Shown: positions 6,725 to 11,034 of the stretch, in pieces
How the letters are laid out: the number at the start of each line of letters is the position of its first letter
Numbering within the stretch: the first letter of the stretch is position 1
NCBI GenBank assembly: GCA_016932965.1
Contig: JAFGBW010000199.1
Coordinates: 1 to 11,034, forward strand
DNA from: Candidatus Auribacterota bacterium
Lineage (GTDB): Bacteria; Auribacterota; JAFGBW01
DNA length: 11,034 nucleotides
Reading direction: 5' to 3'
Translations under genes and position numbers: made by a program
Notes under the pieces: model-generated
The model's database searches: none
Seen by the model: the letters and a program-made list of their open reading frames with translations, nothing else
Told to the model about the DNA's origin: nothing

Positions 6725-8266
6725 TTATGGCTTCGTGGTATGGATGGGGAAGGTGAGAATGAAGATGCTGCCGGCATTGAGGGTGCTGTTGACGGTGATT
6801 TTCCCTCCGTGGGCCTCGGTGATGGATTTGGCGATGGACAGTCCCAGCCCGAATCCGATGCTGCTTCTGGATTTATCCGCCCTGTAGAAGCGGTTGAAAA
6901 TGAAGGGAATGTCCGCTTCGGAGATGCCGATACCTGTGTCGCTGATTTTGACGCAGATATGGTCCGTATTCGTCATGAGTTCGAGACGGATGGATCCTTT
7001 TTTCGGCGTATATTTGACCGCATTATCAATGATATTAAGAAAAACCTGCTGCAATTTCACCTTATCTCCGACAAGCCGTGCAGGTGTCGTGGGAGGATCG
7101 AAATCAATTCGGATGTCCTTCTGATCCGCCATGATATGGAGATCCTCCGTCAGCTCCTTCAAAAGGAGGACGAGATCAAGGGGTTCCATTTTAAGCTGCA
7201 TGGATTCATTGTCAAAACGCGCGAGAATGAGGAGTTTCTCCACCATTTTACTGATTTTATCGATTTCCTCCAGGTTGCTGTTCAAGGTGGCGATATACTC
7301 ATCCGGGGAGCGCTCTTTTTTCAATGTGGTTTCCAGCTCTCCCTTGATGATGGTGAGGGGTGTTTTCAATTCATGCGAAAGATCCTGGATGAACTGTTTT
7401 TCAGCGGTGAGGGAATTGTCCACTTTTTCCAGCATGTTATTGAAGGTTTCTGCCAGTTGTTTGATTTCGTCCTTGGTTTCAGGCAGCGTGATCCTGAGCT
7501 TCATTTTCTGGGCTGTGATCTGGCGGACTGTTTCAATCATTTGATTCAGGGGTTTTAGGGTGATGCTGGCGAGAAATTCGCCTGCGAAAGCGCCGGTGAT
7601 GATGACAGTCAGAGGGAGAAGAAGAAAGAGAAGAAACTTCAGGCGGTTGAGGACCGTATTGATGGGAGAGAGAGGGCTGGCAACCTGAACCACATAGGCC
7701 ACTTTGTCGCTCTCAAAAACCGGCAGCGAAAAAACCCTGAAAGGAATCTCTTTTTCGTTTATGGTGGCTGTATAATCATCGTAGTGGCTGTTGCCCTGGA
7801 CGATATGCTTTAAGATGTCGTCGGGAAGGGTGATGGGTTCCAGGGCTTTTTCTTTGGGTGCGACGATTTCGCCGTTGGAATTGTATATCTGAACTATGAT
7901 ATTCATGAGGTCCAGCTTGTTTGATTTTTCATTCACCCATCTGAGGGCGATTTTGGCGAAATTGGCATTGTTGATTTTATTGAAGACGTATTTTATAGAT
8001 CCGTATTTGCTGGCCTCCAATTTTTCCGTTTCCCAGTAAGTTTCAATGGAACGCTCGATTCCCTCGGCTTTTAAATGGAGTCGGTTATCCAGTTCCTTTC
8101 TGAGATTGTGTCTGAAATTATGGTACAGGGCCAGGCTGAAGAGGCAAAACGTGATGGTCAGAATCAGGGTGTACCAGAGAAAGAATTTCAGCCTGATGGA
8201 TTTGACGAACGTCCGCAGCCGTAATTCTTTGAAGGACCGGAGATCATGCAGCAGCTGGAAATTCAC
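6725..8266 (-). CDS. Sensor histidine kinase, two-pass with HAMP domain
   Basis: 513-residue inner-membrane sensor kinase that should phosphorylate the adjacent regulator. Seen: a short cytoplasmic N-terminus; TM1 at about 28-48; a periplasmic sensor region of about 155 residues; TM2 at about 208-235; a HAMP linker at about 232-285; HisKA with the phospho-accepting His298 in QDLSHELKTPLT; then HATPase_c with N box LNIIDNAVKYT (410-420), G1 DTGIGI (443-448), F box FNRFYRADKSR (457-467) and G2 GFGLGLS (471-477). All catalytic boxes are intact. It starts with GTG at 8266-8264, overlapping the regulator's TGA stop (GTGA, 4 bases), so translation is coupled. The layout and the partner resemble the CusS/CopS heavy-metal sensor group, but the periplasmic ligand cannot be named; no efflux gene is in view. 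Confidence 0.93.
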   Translation of the reverse strand: MNFQLLHDLRSFKELRLRTFVKSIRLKFFLWYTLILTITFCLFSLALYHNFRHNLRKELDNRLHLKAEGIERSIETYWETEKLEASKYGSIKYVFNKINNANFAKIALRWVNEKSNKLDLMNIIVQIYNSNGEIVAPKEKALEPITLPDDILKHIVQGNSHYDDYTATINEKEIPFRVFSLPVFESDKVAYVVQVASPLSPINTVLNRLKFLLFLLLPLTVIITGAFAGEFLASITLKPLNQMIETVRQITAQKMKLRITLPETKDEIKQLAETFNNMLEKVDNSLTAEKQFIQDLSHELKTPLTIIKGELETTLKKERSPDEYIATLNSNLEEIDKISKMVEKLLILARFDNESMQLKMEPLDLVLLLKELTEDLHIMADQKDIRIDFDPPTTPARLVGDKVKLQQVFLNIIDNAVKYTPKKGSIRLELMTNTDHICVKISDTGIGISEADIPFIFNRFYRADKSRSSIGFGLGLSIAKSITEAHGGKITVNSTLNAGSIFILTFPIHTTKP

Positions 8267-8949
8267 GGCGTGTCGGTCCTGTCTTTTTTCAGGATGTATC
8301 CTCTGCCGCGCAGAGTATGGATGAGTTTCTTTTTATGCCCTTTATCGATTTTGTTCCGGAGATAATTGATGTACACATCGATGACATTGGTGAAGGTGTC
8401 GAAATTGATGTCCCAGACGTGCTCGGAAATCATGGTTCGCGTGACAACGCTGTCCGCGTTTCTCATCAGGTATTCGAGAAGTGAATATTCCTTGGTTGTC
8501 AGGGGAATTTCCCGGCCGGACCTGGCCGCTTTATGTGTCACGGTATTGAGCGTCAGATCAGCCGCCTGAAGGATCGTGGATGCCTGATGATTTTTCTTCC
8601 TCAGGAGGGCGCGTATCCTGGCCTGCAATTCTTCAAAGGCAAAGGGTTTGGTGAGATAATCATCCGCTCCGGTATCCAGACCGGTCACCTTGTCTTTGAC
8701 GGTATCCTTGGCGGTTAAAATGATGATGGGGATGGAAATGTTATCCTTGCGTAATTCCTGACAGAGTGTGAGTCCATCCATTTTAGGCAGCATGAGATCC
8801 AATATAATGAGGTCATAATCGTTTGTTGTGGCGTAGTAATGACCTTCCTCCCCGTCGGAAGCTATATCCACGGCATATCCTTCCTCTTTCAGGCCGCGTT
8901 TGATGAATCCCGCGACCTTCAATTCATCTTCTATAACGAGTATGCGCAT
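8263..8949 (-). CDS. OmpR/PhoB-family response regulator, CusR/CopR-like
   Basis: 228-residue DNA-binding response regulator. The receiver domain (about 1-115) has the acidic pocket E7/D8, phospho-acceptor D51 (LIILDLMLPKMDG), T79 (IIILTAKD) and K101 (YLTKPFAFEEL). The winged-helix effector domain (about 127-225) contains PLTTKEYSLLEYLMRN, the recognition-helix region FDTFTNVIDVYINYLRNKID and the wing LIHTLRGRGYIL. The WDINFDTFTNVIDV stretch is typical of the CusR/CopR/CzcR group, a family resemblance rather than proof of metal sensing. ATG 8949 gives a standard MRILVIEDE start but has only a weak purine-rich upstream site (AAGAAG). It is the first gene of the two-gene operon; a hairpin (8974-9004) lies 25 bases upstream in its leader or promoter region. 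Target genes are unknown. Confidence 0.94.
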   Translation of the reverse strand: MRILVIEDELKVAGFIKRGLKEEGYAVDIASDGEEGHYYATTNDYDLIILDLMLPKMDGLTLCQELRKDNISIPIIILTAKDTVKDKVTGLDTGADDYLTKPFAFEELQARIRALLRKKNHQASTILQAADLTLNTVTHKAARSGREIPLTTKEYSLLEYLMRNADSVVTRTMISEHVWDINFDTFTNVIDVYINYLRNKIDKGHKKKLIHTLRGRGYILKKDRTDTP

Positions 8950-8970
8950 GAGTATTTGCTTCTTAATTCA

Positions 8971-9051
8971 TCCGCTAAACCATCGCTTCTGGCGCTGGTT
9001 TAGCCAGGTTTGACAGTTACGGGTATATCAATAATTAATTTTCACCACGGA
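8971..9051. repeat. Composite dispersed repeat, left copy
   Basis: Bases 8971-9018 align without gaps to 10891-10938 (33 of 48 identical by eye). In both places the block is followed 21-24 bases later by the exact 12-mer TTTCACCACGGA (9040-9051 and 10963-10974). Both copies have the same orientation and flank the phosphofructokinase gene. Confidence 0.6.
8974..9004. repeat. Hairpin-forming inverted repeat upstream of the response regulator
   Basis: GCTAAACCA (8974-8982) pairs perfectly with TGGTTTAGC (8996-9004). Inside, CGC (8984-8986) pairs with GCG (8992-8994), leaving a 5-base loop. It starts 25 bases before the regulator's ATG on the minus strand. It could be an operator or a 5'-leader structure, or simply part of the dispersed repeat also seen at 10891. 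Confidence 0.55.
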
Positions 9052-9082
9052 GGACACAGGGGAATCAGGTGAAAAGTCTGTA

Positions 9083-9110
9083 ATTTGAGATTTGAAATTT
9101 GTCATCTGAG
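9083..9110. repeat. Heptamer tandem repeat inside the MITE-like element
   Basis: Four consecutive units in perfect 7-base phase: ATTTGAG (9083-9089), ATTTGAA (9090-9096), ATTTGTC (9097-9103) and ATCTGAG (9104-9110). They match the NNTTGAG family in two other spacers of this window. Confidence 0.65.
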
Positions 9111-9112
9111 AT

Positions 9113-9137
9113 TCATCATGCCTTAAAGGCATGATGA
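9113..9137. repeat. Near-perfect palindrome with 12-bp arms
   Basis: TCATCATGCCTT (9113-9124) and AAGGCATGATGA (9126-9137) are exact reverse complements around a single A. As RNA it would form a stem of about 10 bp with a 5-base loop. Neither side carries a T run, so it does not look like an intrinsic terminator. Confidence 0.65.
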
Positions 9138-9183
9138 CAACCTCCGTGTCCGTGGTGAAATAACAATATTTAATATAACAAAT

Positions 9184-9212
9184 GGTATCAATTTTATACC
9201 ACTTTGAGTGGT
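9184..9212. repeat. Two overlapping small inverted repeats
   Basis: GGTAT (9184-9188) pairs with ATACC (9196-9200); ACCACT (9198-9203) pairs with AGTGGT (9207-9212) around TTG. The two overlap by three bases and cannot both form. The region is AT-rich and lies between the phosphofructokinase stop and the response regulator start, so it could hold the regulator's promoter, but I cannot place one. Confidence 0.35.
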
Positions 9213-9280
9213 TTATATAAAGAACCTTTGAGCCGATAACCATTTCAAGCCTCCACTTCTGGTGGGGCAACTGACTTTTA

Positions 9281-10648
9281 TTATGTTACGCTCATATTTT
9301 TCATTAATGCCGGCTGGCCTGTGGCCTGCACTACGTCCCGCCACAAGGGCCCTTCGGGGTCGATTTTATTCCTTTTGGAGACAACCGGTGCAATGGGCAC
9401 ATGAACAAAATGGTTGTTCACCAGACTGATGATGGTATTTGTTTTGCCTGCCATTGCTGCATGCACCGCATTGGATCCCAGCCGGTTGCAGTAAACCGAA
9501 TCATTCGGTGTGGCGGCGGAACTGCGGATCATGTAACTGGGATCGATGTATTTCAGATTGATTTCCATGGGAAGGCTCCTGAAATAATCGGAGATTTTTT
9601 GTTTCAGAAACAATCCGATATCGGTCAGTTTTTTATTGCCCGAGGCGTCCTTTTTTCCGGAATCCCCGGTGAGGTCCTGGCCGGCGCCTTCCGCCGCTAA
9701 AATGACAGCATGTTTTCGTCTTTCAAGACGTTTCTGTAAGTGGATTAAGAGGCCGTTTTCCCCCTCAAGGTCAAAAGGGACTTCCGGGATCAGGACAAAA
9801 TTGACTTCATTAGTGGCGAGTGTGGTGTGGGCTGCGATAAAACCGGACTCCCTGCCCATGACTTTGACAATTCCGATTCCGTTCACGCTGTCATGCGCCT
9901 CCACGTGTGCTGCTGCCACAGCATGGACCGCCTGAGACACGGCGGTTTCAAAACCAAAGGATTTTTGGATGAGATTCAGGTCATTATCAATGGTTTTGGG
10001 AATGCCGATGACGGAGATTTTCAGATCCCTTTTTGCGATTTCCCGGCAGAGCGCCATGGCGCCCCGTAAGGTTCCGTCACCGCCGATGGTGAAAAGAATA
10101 TTCAGATGCATTTTTTCAATGAAATCCGTCATTTCATCCACACGTTCGCCTTCCCCTCTTGAAGAACCCAGTATGGTGCCGCCATGGAGATGTATCTCTG
10201 AAACAGTCTCGGGATTCAGTTCCATGAAAGGAAGTCCGTGACAGGGCAGGAGGCCTCTGTATCCGTACCGGATTCCTGAAATGCGCCTGACCCCGTAATG
10301 ATACCATAGGGTCATGACAACTGAACGAATCACATCATTCAATCCAGGGCATAGGCCTCCGCAGGTGACGATTCCGGCATGCACCTTGTTGGGATCGAAA
10401 AAGAGATGTTCTCTGGGGCCGGCGGGTTCCAGCAGCTCTTCCTTTTTAAAAGGGTTCGGAGTTCCGGGCAGTATGGGTGCGATACGGTAGAGGACGAATT
10501 GGTCATCGGACACATAACCTGCGATGTAATCGTCCGTTTTATTGGACAAAACAATGGGTGAGGGGATTTTTCTTTTCCCGAGATTGGACACGGAAAGGTC
10601 AGGGATACCCGGGGGGGTGTTCATGGACTGTTCATCATGGTTTTTCAT
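9281..10648 (-). CDS. pfkA: 6-phosphofructokinase, group II atypical ATP-dependent type
   Basis: 455-residue cytoplasmic glycolytic enzyme converting fructose 6-phosphate to fructose 1,6-bisphosphate. It carries the long N-terminal extension (about 90 residues) of the plant/trypanosomatid/spirochaete-type group II enzymes. Motifs: [15 protein letters not shown] (94-108, phosphate binding), [10 protein letters not shown] (156-165), [11 protein letters not shown] (187-197), PKTIDND (217-223, catalytic base Asp221), [10 protein letters not shown] (261-270) and [11 protein letters not shown] (366-376, sugar phosphate side). Gly at the GGDG position (192) is the ATP-type residue, because pyrophosphate enzymes carry Asp there. 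Lys218 before TIDND is the group II residue. This combination is known from ATP-dependent group II enzymes, so ATP is the likely donor. Neither ATG 10648 nor the in-frame ATG at 10624 has a clear ribosome binding site. A gap of 331 bases follows before the response regulator on the same strand. Confidence 0.92.
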   Translation of the reverse strand: MKNHDEQSMNTPPGIPDLSVSNLGKRKIPSPIVLSNKTDDYIAGYVSDDQFVLYRIAPILPGTPNPFKKEELLEPAGPREHLFFDPNKVHAGIVTCGGLCPGLNDVIRSVVMTLWYHYGVRRISGIRYGYRGLLPCHGLPFMELNPETVSEIHLHGGTILGSSRGEGERVDEMTDFIEKMHLNILFTIGGDGTLRGAMALCREIAKRDLKISVIGIPKTIDNDLNLIQKSFGFETAVSQAVHAVAAAHVEAHDSVNGIGIVKVMGRESGFIAAHTTLATNEVNFVLIPEVPFDLEGENGLLIHLQKRLERRKHAVILAAEGAGQDLTGDSGKKDASGNKKLTDIGLFLKQKISDYFRSLPMEINLKYIDPSYMIRSSAATPNDSVYCNRLGSNAVHAAMAGKTNTIISLVNNHFVHVPIAPVVSKRNKIDPEGPLWRDVVQATGQPALMKNMSVT

Positions 10649-10834
10649 TTTATTAAGCGATTTTTTTCCAAGCGGTTTCAGGAAGAGTCAATAAATTAAA
10701 ATTACACAAAAAAAATGCCGGCCTGTAAAGAAATCTATTTGAATCAGCGTCATCATTTTGTTGTGTTCAGGGGTCACATTGAGCACGGCCGCCGCGGTAC
10801 GAGGCCGGCTGGAATGACTGGTTATCCGCATTTA

Positions 10835-10861
10835 TTTCACCACAGAGGGCACGAGATTCAT
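10835..10861. repeat. TTTCACCAC-type repeat end, variant copy
   Basis: TTTCACCACAGA (10835-10846) differs at one base from the 12-mer at 9040 and 10963. GAGATTCAT at 10853-10861 also occurs at 9108-9116 inside the MITE-like element, supporting common origin. Confidence 0.5.
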
Positions 10862-10890
10862 AGAACAAATCTTTTGATTCCTTTAATCAA

Positions 10891-10974
10891 TCCGGTAAAC
10901 CACCGCAAGAGGATTTGGACTAGCAAAGTGTGACAATTGGAGGAAATTTTTAAAAGAAATAATTTCACCACGGA
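10891..10974. repeat. Composite dispersed repeat, right copy
   Basis: Bases 10891-10938 align without gaps to 8971-9018 (33 of 48 identical), and the exact TTTCACCACGGA follows at 10963-10974. The hairpin arms of the left copy are partly degraded here (GGTAAACCA against TGGACTAGC). AATTGAG, the heptamer unit, follows at 10985-10991. Confidence 0.6.
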
Positions 10975-11034
10975 TGGGGTGAGGAATTGAGACTCGAAGC
11001 CAGGACGGCGAAGAGGGACAGCTTGCCTGCCTGA

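Larger units (their letters stand above)
9040..9160. repeat. MITE-like 121-bp element with terminal inverted repeats
   Basis: It begins with TTTCACCACGGA (9040-9051) and ends with the exact reverse complement TCCGTGGTGAAA (9149-9160). Similarity continues loosely inward (AGGACACAGG against CACGGAGG). No coding capacity and no clear target-site duplication are seen. Inside are a heptamer repeat (9083-9110) and a long hairpin (9113-9137). The terminal motif resembles the TTTCACCACGGAGG-type sequences that recur between genes in many environmental bacterial genomes (recalled, not searched). Confidence 0.6.
10649..11034. other. Non-coding, repeat-rich right end
   Basis: 386 bases with no convincing gene. 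It holds the upstream region of the phosphofructokinase gene (10649 to about 10715, AT-rich, no confident promoter), a GC-rich stretch at about 10780-10812 and then repeat motifs from 10835 to 10991. The last ~45 bases (GAAGCCAGGACGGCGAAG and following) look like more repeat sequence. No tRNA-like fold was recognised. Confidence 0.6.

Noticed and set aside
6600-6887. 95-codon plus-strand frame across the convergent spacer
   Set aside because: It includes both arms of the strong hairpin and then runs antisense through the kinase C-terminus. Spurious.
6740-7558. 272-codon open frame on the plus strand, opposite the kinase gene
   Set aside because: It is antisense to a histidine kinase with all catalytic boxes intact, has no ribosome binding site, and its translation resembles no family.
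9253-9265. Small hairpin after the phosphofructokinase stop as a terminator
   Set aside because: The core stem is only 4 bp (6 with a wobble pair), and no T run follows on the minus strand.
9028-9270. 80-codon minus-strand frame starting with TTG
   Set aside because: It runs through the MITE-like element and its palindrome, has a rare start, and its composition follows the repeats. Most likely not a gene.
10655-10678. AAGCGATTT and AAGCGGTTT as a two-half operator upstream of phosphofructokinase
   Set aside because: Only two short imperfect copies 15 bases apart, with no recognisable promoter beside them. Too weak to call.
10715-10933. 72-codon plus-strand frame near the right end
   Set aside because: It overlaps two dispersed repeat motifs, has no ribosome binding site and matches no known family.
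10975-11034. Possible tRNA or CRISPR sequence at the right edge
   Set aside because: No cloverleaf arms or regularly spaced identical repeats are seen. The sequence looks like continued dispersed repeat.

Overview
The window is about 11 kb of mid-GC bacterial chromosome. It encodes a TonB-dependent outer-membrane receptor, so the host is a diderm (Gram-negative) bacterium. Strong AAGGAGG-type ribosome binding sites, an atypical group II phosphofructokinase and many short repeats between genes suggest an environmental, possibly uncultivated lineage such as Desulfobacterota or Omnitrophota. That placement is a guess, because no taxonomic marker was searched.

Layout. Plus strand: the 3' part of serS (1-1116); a 157-base repeat-rich spacer; then a tight cassette of a YqiJ/YuaF-type NfeD membrane protein (1274-1939), a first flotillin-like SPFH protein (1953-3236), a second, divergent flotillin-like SPFH protein (3229-4518) and a TonB-dependent receptor (4544-6541). 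The first three genes have strong ribosome binding sites and spacings of +13 and -8 bases. The receptor follows after 25 bases without a clear ribosome binding site. Two tandem hairpins end the block (6594-6646). Minus strand, converging on it: a CusR/CopR-like response regulator (8263-8949) and its histidine kinase (6725-8266), overlapping by 4 bases. Further upstream on the minus strand lies an ATP-type group II 6-phosphofructokinase (9281-10648). The last 386 bases are non-coding and repeat-rich.

How the genes work together. The NfeD protein and the two flotillins probably build an inner-membrane microdomain scaffold, with the two SPFH proteins perhaps forming a hetero-oligomer. The receptor imports a siderophore, cobalamin or metal chelate at the outer membrane and may be co-transcribed with the scaffold. 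The two-component system senses an unknown periplasmic signal. Phosphofructokinase (glycolysis) and SerRS (translation) are housekeeping neighbours with no evident link.

The most unusual content is non-coding: a degenerate 7-base tandem repeat with consensus NNTTGAG in three separate spacers, a 121-bp MITE-like inverted-repeat element at 9040-9160, and a composite repeat present once on each side of the phosphofructokinase gene in the same orientation. I saw no clearly new multi-gene system. The NfeD/dual-flotillin/TonB-receptor cassette is the best candidate for a functional unit worth following up.
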